Below, piece after piece: positions 1-7,406 of a stretch of DNA of 32,785 nt (positions are counted from its first letter, which is position 1; every line of letters begins with the position of its first letter). A program made the position numbers and the translations under genes. The notes beneath the pieces were generated by a model, which worked only from the letters and a program-made list of their open reading frames with translations, was not told the DNA's origin and did not search any database. The DNA is from Phosphoribacter sp044220725. Its GTDB lineage: Bacteria; Actinomycetota; Actinomycetes; Actinomycetales; Dermatophilaceae. The stretch lies in the NCBI GenBank assembly GCA_044220725.1, contig JBGAQN010000017.1, forward strand, positions 1-32,785, in the 5' to 3' direction.

Positions 1-1
1 T

Positions 2-271
2 GCCGTCGGAGTCCTGTGGGGGGCCGTCTGTGACGGACCGTCGGCTCCCGTCGTGCACGACGTCGGAGGCACGACCGCGAAGGCGGCCTGGGTGCCGCCC
101 ACCGAGGTCGCGGGCCTGCCGCTGCTGGACACCTGGCGCGACCTGCTCGAAGAGGCGGCTCGATCAGCCTCGGCGGGCGGCGCGGCGTCGTCGCAGGAGG
201 CCGAGCTGGCCGACGAGGACCAACGCGACACCTGCGACGATGAACACGGTCGGCCACGCCACACTGGGTGA
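2..271 (+). CDS. Probable Nudix hydrolase, C-terminal fragment (5' end outside window)
   Basis: The frame is open from the first bases of the window and stops at 269-271. Residues around VHDVGGTTAKAAWVPPTEVAGL followed by LLDTWRDLLEEA resemble the end of actinobacterial Nudix proteins, where the last beta strand is followed by a W-[VI]-P-x-x-E[VL] segment and a short helix. The Nudix box itself would lie upstream of the window, so catalytic residues cannot be checked. After the helix the frame runs on for about 35 low-complexity residues, and this tail overlaps the end of the convergent small membrane protein gene by 108 bases, which is unusual. Either the tail is real or one of the two gene ends is called too long. 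The family call rests only on the C-terminal segment. Confidence 0.45.
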   Translation, partial: AVGVLWGAVCDGPSAPVVHDVGGTTAKAAWVPPTEVAGLPLLDTWRDLLEEAARSASAGGAASSQEAELADEDQRDTCDDEHGRPRHTG

Positions 272-421
272 CACCCGCAGTCGGGCCAGGTGAGCCAGCA
301 AGGCCCCGGCTCCGGCGAGCAGGATCGCCGCGTGGACGAGCAGATGCCAGTTGGGGCCGGTCGGAGCGGGGATCACCTCACCGGACGGCGGGGGCAGTTC
401 GCTGACGGGGGGCTGATTCAT
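164..421 (-). CDS. Small two-helix membrane protein
   Basis: An 85-residue protein with a proline-rich N-terminus, then two hydrophobic helices at about residues 27-46 and 55-76 and an Arg-rich end (RRRRAARRG). The positive tail would be expected to stay in the cytoplasm. Its ATG overlaps the stop of the upstream PspC gene in an ATGA arrangement, so the two genes are very likely one operon and translationally coupled. No family is recognised. By context it may belong to the PspC envelope-stress module. The 3' end overlaps the convergent Nudix fragment. Confidence 0.6.
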   Translation of the reverse strand: MNQPPVSELPPPSGEVIPAPTGPNWHLLVHAAILLAGAGALLAHLARLRVSPSVAWPTVFIVAGVALVLVGQLGLLRRRRAARRG

Positions 422-1857
422 GATGCTCCTCCTACGACGACGGGGGTGCCGGAACTACGCAGGACGACGTTGCCGGCCCCGACCGACGCGGTCACGACGA
501 CGTCGGGCGATCCGCTGCCGATGACGAAGCTCTGCTTGACGCTCGTGCCGGCGGTGACCGCGGTCGAGCGACGGTCACCCGTCGGTCCTTCGGTGGTGAC
601 TTCGCCGCCGCCCAGGGTGAGGTCGACCTGGGCCGTGACCCCATCGGGCACAACGATGAGCAGCTCACCGAGGCCGAGGGACACCTTGACCGGGTAGCCG
701 TCGGCCTCGCTCGTGATCCCGGCCAGATCGAGGGTCGCCTCGCCGAACCCCAGCGCGTATGCCGTGTCCGAACCCCTCGCAGTGACAACCGGCGTCCAGG
801 TCCGTTCGCCGGCCCCGGCGAGCAGGTCGGCCGGGGCCGGAACGAGAGCCGCGACCGCGCTCACGATCAGAGCGGTGGTCACGACCGAGGTCGTCAGGGG
901 GGCACGCATCCCGCGCAATGCCGCAACGAACAGCACGAGCGCAGCCACGGCGCAGCCGGCCGCAGCGGCGAAGACAGTCGGTTGGTCGGCAAGATTCCCC
1001 AGGGTGTCGAGCGACGCGAGCATGCCGAACGTGGCGACTCCGAGGCCGACCGCAGTGACGAACAGGGGGAATCCGCCGCTGCGGCGCTTGGCGCGGACGA
1101 CGATCGACGGCGAGCCCTGTGGTGCGGGGGCCCAGGTGCGGCCGGGACCCATGCCGTGAGGACCGTCGGGCGACGCCGAGGGGGGCAGGGTGCTGGTGGC
1201 GCTCGAGGGCCCGAATGGGGCGTCAGCAGGCCGGTCCTGGGGAAGCGTGGCCCACGGCGAGGCAGTTGACGGGGCCGGTGGGGCCGGCGGGGGAGCTGCC
1301 GATGCGCCGGCCGAGGGGGCGGTCCACGAGCGCATCGTCGTGGCGGCGTCGGAGGCGCGCGCCCTGGCTTCGGACCCGAGCTCTCGTGGGGTCTTGCCCG
1401 CGGCGGCACCGCGCACGAACCACCAGGCCCCGAGGGCCAATGGGATCGCAGCCCAGACCCACCACCGGTCGGACAACTCGCCGACCACCATGAAGCCGAT
1501 GACGACGAGAAGGAAGATGGCGCTGCCGTCCCCCCGGCGCAGGGCCTCTTCGGTGAAGATCCGTCCGTCCTCGTCGGGCAGCAACGCCAGGGCCACCAGA
1601 TAGGCGAGCAGCCCGATGCCCCCGAGAGCCATGAGGACGACAAACGCCGCCCGCACGACGATCGGGTCGACACCCCATCGTCGGGCCAGCCCGGCACAGA
1701 CTCCGCCGGCCATCTTGCCGTGCGACGCCCGGGCGATGCCCAGGCGCCGCAGCCGGTCGAAGAACAGGTCCAGGCCCGCGGGGCCGCTGGGGGCGGGAGG
1801 GCCATCGTGCACCGGTGCGCAACCGGGCTGCGCCGGGTTGGAGGGGTTGTTACTCAT
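418..1857 (-). CDS. PspC-domain membrane protein with LiaF-like C-terminal part
   Basis: A 479-residue membrane protein. Residues about 41-97 form a PspC domain, with the signature GGVCAGLARRWGVDPIVVRA followed by a hydrophobic helix ending in ALLPDEDGRI. Further hydrophobic helices lie near 112-150 and again near 265-345, separated by a Pro/Ala-rich linker of about 100 residues. The last 110 residues (LGLGELLIVVPDGV and a GGGEV segment) look like the beta-rich cell-wall-stress (LiaF/DUF2154-type) tail, inferred to be extracytoplasmic. PspC proteins act in membrane-stress sensing. The gene is divergent from a PspC-domain histidine kinase across 97 bases, which suggests a shared regulon. ATG at 1857 is preceded by GAGGA at a good distance. 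Confidence 0.85.
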   Translation of the reverse strand: MSNNPSNPAQPGCAPVHDGPPAPSGPAGLDLFFDRLRRLGIARASHGKMAGGVCAGLARRWGVDPIVVRAAFVVLMALGGIGLLAYLVALALLPDEDGRIFTEEALRRGDGSAIFLLVVIGFMVVGELSDRWWVWAAIPLALGAWWFVRGAAAGKTPRELGSEARARASDAATTMRSWTAPSAGASAAPPPAPPAPSTASPWATLPQDRPADAPFGPSSATSTLPPSASPDGPHGMGPGRTWAPAPQGSPSIVVRAKRRSGGFPLFVTAVGLGVATFGMLASLDTLGNLADQPTVFAAAAGCAVAALVLFVAALRGMRAPLTTSVVTTALIVSAVAALVPAPADLLAGAGERTWTPVVTARGSDTAYALGFGEATLDLAGITSEADGYPVKVSLGLGELLIVVPDGVTAQVDLTLGGGEVTTEGPTGDRRSTAVTAGTSVKQSFVIGSGSPDVVVTASVGAGNVVLRSSGTPVVVGGAS

Positions 1858-1893
1858 AACGAAATCCTCACCCGGCAGTGGGAGGGGCGGCCA

Positions 1894-1909
1894 TGAGGGT
1901 GGACCCTGA
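1894..1909. promoter_or_regulatory. Candidate operator for the adjacent response regulator
   Basis: In the 97-base divergent region, TGAGGGT-GG-ACCCTGA is a near-perfect 16-base palindrome, and a further ACCCTGA half-site follows at 1914-1920, 11 bases (one helical turn) after the first. The layout of 7-base arms with a 2-base spacer matches that reported for the Streptomyces MacR operator (TGAGTACnnGTACTCA), another LuxR-type regulator paired with a histidine kinase. Binding here is inferred from position and symmetry only. Confidence 0.4.
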
Positions 1910-1954
1910 ACTCACCCTGAGGTTGGCCCCTAGGAGGGGGCGGGCGGCATACCG

Positions 1955-3325
1955 ATGCCCCAAGATGGGGGCGTGACCACCTCGCCGCGCCCCGGGGAGC
2001 CCTCGGCTCGCCCGTCGCTGGCGCGCTCCAGAGAGGCGGTCGTCGGCGGGGTCTGCGCGGGGTTGGCCGAGCACTTAGGGCTGCCCGCGGTTGCGGTGCG
2101 GGCCGCCGCGGTCTTGTTGACCGTGCTGGGCGGCGGCCTCGGCGTGGCCATCTACCTCGTCCTGTGGGCGGTGTTGCCGATCTCGACCACACCCGTGACC
2201 GAGATCAGCCAGACGGCACAGGCGCCACGGCACTCGCGCTTCACCGTCTTTCACTGGCTCGTCCTTGGCGGGATCGTCCTGGTTGCCGGGGGCATTTCGA
2301 TGGCCACCGAGTCGGGTTCGTGGTTCACCGACGTCCGGTATGCCGTGCCGGCCCTCGCGATCGCGGCGGGTGCGTTCGTCGCCTGGTACCAGCTCGACGA
2401 TCCGGCCGGACGACGCCGGGGCCGAACGAGGGCACGGTGGGTGGCCGTCGCGCAGGTCGTCGGCGGCATCGTCTTGGCAACCGGAGGAGTCATCGTCATC
2501 GTCACTCAGGGCCAGAGTCCGCGAACCATCCTCAACGGCGCGCTTGCTGGCGTCGCGGTGCTCGCCGGGGCCGTCGTCATTGCTACACCGTTCGCCCTGC
2601 GGCTGTATCGGGGTCTGCAGCGCGAGCAGGCCGAGCGAGTCAGGGCAACCGAGCGAGCCGATATCGCCGCGCATCTGCACGACTCGGTGCTGCAGACCCT
2701 CGCTCTCATCCAACGTCGGGCCGACGACCCGACGACCGTCGCGCGGCTGGCCCGGCGCCAAGAACGCGAGTTGCGGGCCTGGCTCTATGGCGGGCAGGAG
2801 CGCGAGAGCGACAGCCTCGCGGCCGCGGTGGCGGCGGAGGTCCACGAGATCGAAGACGAGCACGGCGTGCCCATCGAGCTTGTCGTCACCGGCGATCGCA
2901 CCCTCGAAGAGGCCGGTGAAGCGCTCGTCAAGGCGACCAGGGAGGCCGTGCTCAACGCGGTGCGGCACGGGCGACCGCCGATCTCGGTGTTCATGGAGGT
3001 CGGACGCGACGGGGTCGAGGTGTTTGTCCGCGACCACGGCGACGGTTTCGACATGAGTGATATCGGCGAGGACCGGCTCGGCGTCCGCGAGTCGATCATC
3101 GGGCGGATGAAGCGGGCCGACGGCACGGCCCGGATCCGCCGCCTCGAGAACGGCACCGAGGTGTCCTTGGCCCTGCCACCGGCCGCCGCCGAGAACCCCA
3201 TGGAGCACCCCGAAGAAGAGCCTGGCGGGAGTGCTGGCGAGAATCCCCGGGAGGTGGGCCCGCGGCATACCGGAGCCACCGCACCCACCGGCACGCCCGC
3301 CGCGACGAAGGAGAACCTGCCATGA
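1955..3325 (+). CDS. PspC-domain sensor histidine kinase
   Basis: A 456-residue membrane kinase. Residues 22-77 are a PspC domain (VVGGVCAGLAEHLGLPAVAV plus a helix). Three more hydrophobic helices lie at about 97-117, 128-145 and 164-184, with another at about 194-212. The phosphoacceptor region is of the HisKA_3 type, with ERADIAAHLHDSVLQTL placing the phospho-histidine at His242. The HATPase part follows, with an N-box (REAVLNAVRHG), DHGDGFD and LGVRESIIGRM. The final 45 residues are a low-complexity tail. It should autophosphorylate and pass phosphate to the regulator encoded next, whose ATG overlaps its stop (ATGA). A GTG at 1973 is an alternative start; neither start has an ideally spaced ribosome site (AGGAGG lies 17 bases before the ATG). 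Confidence 0.9.
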   Translation: MPQDGGVTTSPRPGEPSARPSLARSREAVVGGVCAGLAEHLGLPAVAVRAAAVLLTVLGGGLGVAIYLVLWAVLPISTTPVTEISQTAQAPRHSRFTVFHWLVLGGIVLVAGGISMATESGSWFTDVRYAVPALAIAAGAFVAWYQLDDPAGRRRGRTRARWVAVAQVVGGIVLATGGVIVIVTQGQSPRTILNGALAGVAVLAGAVVIATPFALRLYRGLQREQAERVRATERADIAAHLHDSVLQTLALIQRRADDPTTVARLARRQERELRAWLYGGQERESDSLAAAVAAEVHEIEDEHGVPIELVVTGDRTLEEAGEALVKATREAVLNAVRHGRPPISVFMEVGRDGVEVFVRDHGDGFDMSDIGEDRLGVRESIIGRMKRADGTARIRRLENGTEVSLALPPAAAENPMEHPEEEPGGSAGENPREVGPRHTGATAPTGTPAATKENLP

Positions 3326-3999
3326 GCGACCCGTCCCCGGTGCGGCTCGTCCTGGTCGACGACCACGCGATGTTCCGATCCGGCGTCAAGGCCGAGCTCG
3401 ACCACGAGCGGACGACCGTCGTCGGTGAGGCCCCGGACGTCGACCGGGCCATCGAGGTGATCCGCGAGACGCGCCCGGACGTCGTCCTGCTCGACGTGCA
3501 CCTGCCCGGCGGCATGGGCAACGGTGGGGTCGACGTGCTGCACGGCTGCCGAGGACTGACGGCCGAATCGGGCTCTCCCGTGCGGTTCTTGGCTCTGTCG
3601 GTGTCCGATGCGGCCGAGGATGTCATCGCCGTCATCCGGGCGGGCGCCCGCGGCTATGTCACCAAGACGATCAGCGGCTCGGACCTCATGCGGGCCATCC
3701 ATCGGGTCGGTGACGGGGACGCAGTCTTCAGCCCGCGGCTGGCGGGGTTCGTCCTGGATGCGTTCGGCGCGTCAGCAGGGGAGATTGCGGAAGTCGACGA
3801 GGAGCTCGACCGCCTGTCGGCCCGCGAGCGCGAGGTGATGCGGCTCATCGCGCGCGGCTACCAATACAAGGAAGTCGCCAAGGAGCTGTTCATTTCGATC
3901 AAGACCGTCGAGACCCACGTGTCGTCGGTGCTGCGCAAGCTGCAGTTGTCCAGCCGTCACGAGCTCACCGCCTGGGCCGCCGGTCGGCGGATGATCTGA
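3322..3999 (+). CDS. LuxR/NarL-family response regulator
   Basis: A 225-residue two-component regulator. The receiver domain covers about residues 7-130, with acidic pocket Asp13-Asp14, phosphoacceptor Asp58 in LLDVHLPGG, a conserved Ser/Thr region (LALSVSD) and Lys in YVTKTISG. The C-terminal LuxR-type helix-turn-helix spans about 160-220 (LSAREREVMRLIARG, then KTVETHVSSVLRKL). Phosphorylation by the kinase encoded immediately upstream, with which it overlaps by 4 bases, should promote dimer binding to DNA. The palindrome at 1894-1909 is the obvious candidate target and would control both divergent transcripts. Likely role: cell-envelope stress response. Confidence 0.93.
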   Translation: MSDPSPVRLVLVDDHAMFRSGVKAELDHERTTVVGEAPDVDRAIEVIRETRPDVVLLDVHLPGGMGNGGVDVLHGCRGLTAESGSPVRFLALSVSDAAEDVIAVIRAGARGYVTKTISGSDLMRAIHRVGDGDAVFSPRLAGFVLDAFGASAGEIAEVDEELDRLSAREREVMRLIARGYQYKEVAKELFISIKTVETHVSSVLRKLQLSSRHELTAWAAGRRMI

Positions 4000-4159
4000 G
4001 CGGTCAGCATTCGCCTCAATCGGCTGCGCGTACTCCTGTGGGCAAACGGGGAGCCGACCGTTGCGCGATACGATCCGGGGCGTCCGTTCGACAAGCTACA
4101 CTGCGCAACAATTCGGTGAGGCTTGGAAGGCAATGCGTAGCCGATCCAGGCTTATTCGA

Positions 4160-5104
4160 TCAGTGTTCGGCGGGCTGCTTGGTCAGGCGAGGCACCGGCT
4201 CAGAGAGATAGTCTAGGTCAAGGTCCTCACTGTTGTTGAATCGAGTTAGGGGAAACTCGTCCGCCGTGACGACGTCGGGAATAACAGATCGAACCACACC
4301 ATGGACGCCTTTTTGGAGCGCTGCCGCCTCACACTGCGCCGCCCACGACTCGGCCAGCATCATGATGAGCCAGTGCCGGGTTTCAGGGGTCGCTCCCATG
4401 TGCAACTCCTGAGCGATCTGGTTGCTGCACTTGGCTATGTCCCCATCCGCTCCAATGATCCTCGCTCGAAGCCCGATAGGCTCGTCAGGGAGTTCGCCAT
4501 CGACGAAGCTGGGAATTACTCCTGGTTCGAAGATGATAATTAGCACGAGATCGAACGGCGGTTTTGCCCAACTGCCGGCGATCTCAATTCTGAGCCCGTA
4601 GATGTCGGCTAGAACCCGGCCAAGAGGAGAATGTTCCCTGCGTGCCTTGGACCGTAGGACTTCACGAAGCGGATCCAAAGCATTAATCACCTCGTCCGGG
4701 AACGCAAACCGCCCATATTTGCGCGAAACCGTCCCTGCGAACCGTCGTATATGTACGTCTTCGATGACGCCGCGTACCCGCTCTTCTTTCCCTAACACGT
4801 TCTTTGGTAAGGTTACGACAGTGTCAAGGTCCGCAAAATGGGTGTCTCCCAGGTGCTTCAAAGCGGCGAATGAGATGCGTTTGCCGGATGAAGCCTCAAG
4901 CGCTCGCGCGCCGTCAAGGATGACGACCGGCGCAACCTGGATGCTGCCGCGTCCGCGCTGGGCGGCGTCACAAGACTGGCTAACTACGGCCACGCCGAAC
5001 GGTGTTGCCTGCCAGGCGGGCTCACCGTTTTCGTCTACGATCCAAAGTCCCCGTAGGGAGAATACATCGCCCTGGCGCCACTCTCGACAGTCGAAGGGGG
5101 ACAC
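4160..5104 (-). CDS. Uncharacterised protein with VVSQSCD motif (third gene of low-GC operon)
   Basis: A 314-residue protein of unknown function when started at GTG 5104. The frame is open further upstream to 5278, but that part overlaps the preceding gene in another frame and reads as Arg-rich non-coding-like sequence, so the later start is preferred; its ribosome site is weak. The N-terminus carries WRQGDVF and, at residues 40-46, VVSQSCD, a pattern shared with uncharacterised proteins that keep a 'QGD...VVSQ[TS]CD' core. A central hydrophobic strand (DLVLIIIFEPGVIP) and a C-terminal helical segment with WLIMMLAESWAAQCE follow. There is no signal peptide. Base composition is clearly lower in GC than the surroundings (30 of 60 bases are G or C at 4801-4860). 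It probably works with the two upstream genes. Confidence 0.65.
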   Translation of the reverse strand: MSPFDCREWRQGDVFSLRGLWIVDENGEPAWQATPFGVAVVSQSCDAAQRGRGSIQVAPVVILDGARALEASSGKRISFAALKHLGDTHFADLDTVVTLPKNVLGKEERVRGVIEDVHIRRFAGTVSRKYGRFAFPDEVINALDPLREVLRSKARREHSPLGRVLADIYGLRIEIAGSWAKPPFDLVLIIIFEPGVIPSFVDGELPDEPIGLRARIIGADGDIAKCSNQIAQELHMGATPETRHWLIMMLAESWAAQCEAAALQKGVHGVVRSVIPDVVTADEFPLTRFNNSEDLDLDYLSEPVPRLTKQPAEH

Positions 5105-5195
5105 TATGTCGCCCCGGTTCCCACCGAAGGGTCCGTCGAGGAGGCGTGAATTCCCGAGGCGCAGGGGACTCGAGCTGTGGCAAGGGGCGCAAGCT

Positions 5196-5861
5196 TCACG
5201 CCTGATCCACCTCGGCTTCTCGAACGTTCTCGACTTTCTCTTCGGGAGCAAAAGGCGGACGGATAACCTTGCTCTCACTTTGACTCTGTGAGCGCCGGAA
5301 TCTATCTATAACGCTATCGGCACTTCCCGAGCGCGAAAGGAGAGAAGCCCGAGTATGCTCTGGCGATTCCCCTAGGTGACGTGCGACGGAAGCCGCGAAG
5401 TCGCGAAGTGCCTTGGCGTTGACTTCATTCATGCGGCCTCCGCTGGCCCACAAGTGGACCGCACGGCGTGAAACACCGAACACTTTCCCAAGCTGATCCC
5501 AAGTTAGGCCCGAGTTTTCCTTCACCCAGATAACTTCTTCTCGGTCGCTCCTCACGGTAACGCGAGGGGCCATGGATGCTGATGCCGTCAGGGAGACGGA
5601 AGGCGTCCACAGAGCCACGGGAGGAGCGGGCTGCTCGGTCGCGAGAAATACTGCTGAATAGGTCTCGAATCCAGCGCTGCCCGTTACCGGTTGGATCAGA
5701 AGCCCGGTTGCGGCAGTCATGGAGGTAAAGGCGATGAATGTCGACCTTGCCAGACGCGAACCAACGGAGCCCGAGTTGGTCTCACTCATCGTCACATATG
5801 CGTCTCGTTCAGACGCACTGATCTGCTCGTTTATCCGGGCCTCGACAAGGCTTAGTGTCAT
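5196..5861 (-). CDS. Helix-turn-helix protein with hydrophobic N-terminal segment
   Basis: A 221-residue protein if started at ATG 5861, whose ATGA overlaps the stop of the preceding gene; upstream in-frame starts are less likely because of this coupling. Residues about 109-141 form an XRE-like helix-turn-helix (WDQLGKVFGVSRRAVHLWASG) preceded by an acidic strand. Residues 40-56 (STFIAFTSMTAATGLLI) are mildly hydrophobic and could be a membrane or packing segment. The last 60 residues are Ser/Arg/Glu-rich. It is either the regulator of this operon or a DNA-binding part of the system. Function is otherwise unknown. The HTH is clear; the role is inference. Confidence 0.7.
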   Translation of the reverse strand: MTLSLVEARINEQISASERDAYVTMSETNSGSVGSRLARSTFIAFTSMTAATGLLIQPVTGSAGFETYSAVFLATEQPAPPVALWTPSVSLTASASMAPRVTVRSDREEVIWVKENSGLTWDQLGKVFGVSRRAVHLWASGGRMNEVNAKALRDFAASVARHLGESPEHTRASLLSRSGSADSVIDRFRRSQSQSESKVIRPPFAPEEKVENVREAEVDQA

Positions 5862-6664
5862 TCGACTCCGCCTCCGAACTCGTGCAGGAAGGTCGGCGTA
5901 GTTGCCCATCGGAAGAACTGGTAACAGCGCAGGCCAAGCGCGCGCAGTTCCTCACCGACGGTCTCTCCAGTTTCTACTCCTGGGTTCCAAGTGCGGAACG
6001 AGTCAAGGTCCAGCACCCACGACGGGCCGTTGGGGGCCAAAATGGTTGGGTCGAGAGAGACGCCCCCCGGAAGATGAGCCCATCGTGCCTGAAACTCCGA
6101 ACCGTCACCGAACCGATACAGAGATTCCGACACAGTGCGTTCGAGCCGCCCCACCGCCATTTCCACACCGAAGACGCCGCAGATTTCTGGTCGTAGGTGG
6201 TCACCGAGTTGGTCCAAGAGCTCCCCGCGCTCGATTCGGTTGGTGTAGCGGATTCCAGCGCGTTCGATGAATGGCGGCCGCGCGACGGATCGGAACGCAT
6301 TCCACACCGTTTGGAACCGTTGGGCAAAGTCGCTGCGCCTGACGTAAGATGACGTTTCGAGGGCAACGAAGGTCTGAGCGAAAGAAACTTGCCAACTTGC
6401 GTCCGCAGCCCTTAGACGCCACAACTTGTTCCCACCTTGCTGGGTGCTGACACCCGAAGGTGTGAGAAGAAGCGTGGTCTCCGTGCCCTCCTCGAAGAGA
6501 GGGTACTCCTCAGAGACCAGGGCGCCGAATGAGCGCGCGATCTGATCCTCGCTACTCAGAAACTGAGAGAACTGCGGGAAACGAACCTGCGCTAGGACGC
6601 GCACCAGTGGCGCGTCTGGGAGCGGTACGTTTCCTGGCTCTGGGTTGTCAAACGGACCAGACAT
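5858..6664 (-). CDS. TIGR04255-family protein
   Basis: A 268-residue protein. The N-terminal PLVRVLAQVRFPQF segment, the middle W-x-V-S-F-A-Q-T-F-V-A-L-E-T-S-S-Y pattern and RAGIRYTNRI match the TIGR04255 family, whose members are about 250-270 residues long, scattered among genomes and of unknown function. The start at 6664 is decided by GGAGG five bases upstream (6670-6674); a GTG 12 bases earlier is less likely. It is the first gene of a reverse-strand three-gene operon and overlaps the next by 4 bases. A TAGAGT box on the same strand at 6689-6684 is a fair -10 element. Codon use and GC content differ from the flanking exporter operon, suggesting transfer. Confidence 0.8.
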   Translation of the reverse strand: MSGPFDNPEPGNVPLPDAPLVRVLAQVRFPQFSQFLSSEDQIARSFGALVSEEYPLFEEGTETTLLLTPSGVSTQQGGNKLWRLRAADASWQVSFAQTFVALETSSYVRRSDFAQRFQTVWNAFRSVARPPFIERAGIRYTNRIERGELLDQLGDHLRPEICGVFGVEMAVGRLERTVSESLYRFGDGSEFQARWAHLPGGVSLDPTILAPNGPSWVLDLDSFRTWNPGVETGETVGEELRALGLRCYQFFRWATTPTFLHEFGGGVE

Positions 6665-6683
6665 GATTGCCTCCACGCTTCAC

Positions 6684-6689
6684 ACTCTA
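6684..6689 (-). promoter_or_regulatory. Candidate -10 box of the low-GC operon
   Basis: TAGAGT read on the reverse strand, 19 bases before the ATG at 6664 and just ahead of its GGAGG ribosome site. No good -35 match is visible. An imperfect inverted repeat (CTGTC at 6704-6708, GACAG at 6719-6723) lies upstream and could be an operator. Confidence 0.4.
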
Positions 6690-6737
6690 CTTCACACCTC
6701 AGTCTGTCGGGTGGGTCTGACAGGACCTGCTGGAGCG

Positions 6738-6766
6738 TTGACGATGATCAGACTGAACCGTACAGT
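6738..6766 (+). promoter_or_regulatory. Promoter of the tetR-exporter operon (leaderless)
   Basis: TTGACG at 6738-6743 and TACAGT at 6761-6766 are separated by exactly 17 bases, the best sigma-70-type promoter in the window. The GTG start at 6774 is 7 bases after the -10 box, so transcription should begin at or next to the start codon, giving a leaderless mRNA. Confidence 0.75.
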
Positions 6767-6772
6767 TTGATC
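6746..6772. promoter_or_regulatory. TetR-type operator overlapping the promoter
   Basis: GATCAGACTG (6746-6755) and CAGTTTGATC (6763-6772) are inverted arms with one mismatch around a 7-base centre that is itself palindromic in its middle five bases (ACCGT). The 27-base site covers the spacer and -10 box at 6761-6766, so binding of the TetR protein encoded directly downstream would block transcription of its own operon. Confidence 0.7.
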
Positions 6773-6773
6773 C

Positions 6774-7406
6774 GTGGCCAGCGGCGCGGACGAGAGGGCG
6801 GCCGCCAAGCGCGCCCAGATCTCCGCCGCCGCCCGTGAGGTGTTCCTTGAGCGCGGGTATGCCGGTGCCTCCATGGACGCCGTCACCGCCGCCGCCGGCG
6901 TGAGCAAGCAGACCCTCTACAGCTACTTCCCGAGCAAGGCAGTGCTCTTCCGCGACTTCCTCGACGGGGAACTGGGCCAGTTGCGGGTCGACATGGGGGC
7001 AATTCCCACGATCACCAGCCGGGCGCAGCTCCGGGCCACCCTCATGGCGCTGGCCGCTGCCCTGGTCGGCCGGTTCATGCAGGAAGACACGATCAACCTG
7101 TTGCGGGTCGTCCTCGGCGACGCCTACCGCGTGGACGAGGCGCGCGACGCCGTGCGGGACGTCATCCCCGGCCAACTGTTCGCGCTCGTGGAAGGGATCC
7201 TCGGCGCGGCCGCCGACGGTGGAGTGATCGAGCCGCCACTGCCCGGGCTCACCGCGCGCCTGTTCGTCGGCCCGGTCGTGAGCTTCGTGATCCTCGACGG
7301 CGTCCTGGCGGACGGCCCGCCGCGGCCTCCGGACGCCGCGACCCTCGGCTTCGTCGTCGACGCATTCCTGGCCACCCTCCCACCCATGGGAGGTCACCAC
7401 TCATGA
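6774..7406 (+). CDS. TetR-family transcriptional regulator of the exporter operon
   Basis: A 210-residue repressor-type protein. The N-terminal HTH covers about residues 10-56 (ISAAAREVFLERGYAGASMD, then AGVSKQTLYSYFPSKAVLF), the typical TetR/AcrR pattern. The C-terminal ligand domain is helical and resembles TetR_C regions of AefR/CecR-like regulators. The gene is first in an operon with adaptor, permease and ATPase genes and overlaps the next gene by ATGA. The E. coli YbhGFSR exporter is likewise controlled by a TetR protein (CecR), which supports the parallel. It should bind the palindrome at 6746-6772 and be released by an exported compound; the inducer is unknown. The GTG start is supported by the leaderless promoter. 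Confidence 0.92.
   Translation: MASGADERAAAKRAQISAAAREVFLERGYAGASMDAVTAAAGVSKQTLYSYFPSKAVLFRDFLDGELGQLRVDMGAIPTITSRAQLRATLMALAAALVGRFMQEDTINLLRVVLGDAYRVDEARDAVRDVIPGQLFALVEGILGAAADGGVIEPPLPGLTARLFVGPVVSFVILDGVLADGPPRPPDAATLGFVVDAFLATLPPMGGHHS

Noticed and set aside
2075..3268. Long open frame on the reverse strand opposite the histidine kinase
   Set aside because: It lies wholly antisense to a gene with clear kinase motifs; such frames are common in high-GC DNA and the product has no recognisable domain.
4160..5278. Longer form of the VVSQSCD protein starting at 5278
   Set aside because: Its first 58 residues overlap the preceding HTH gene or run through Arg-rich sequence; GTG 5104 removes the overlap.
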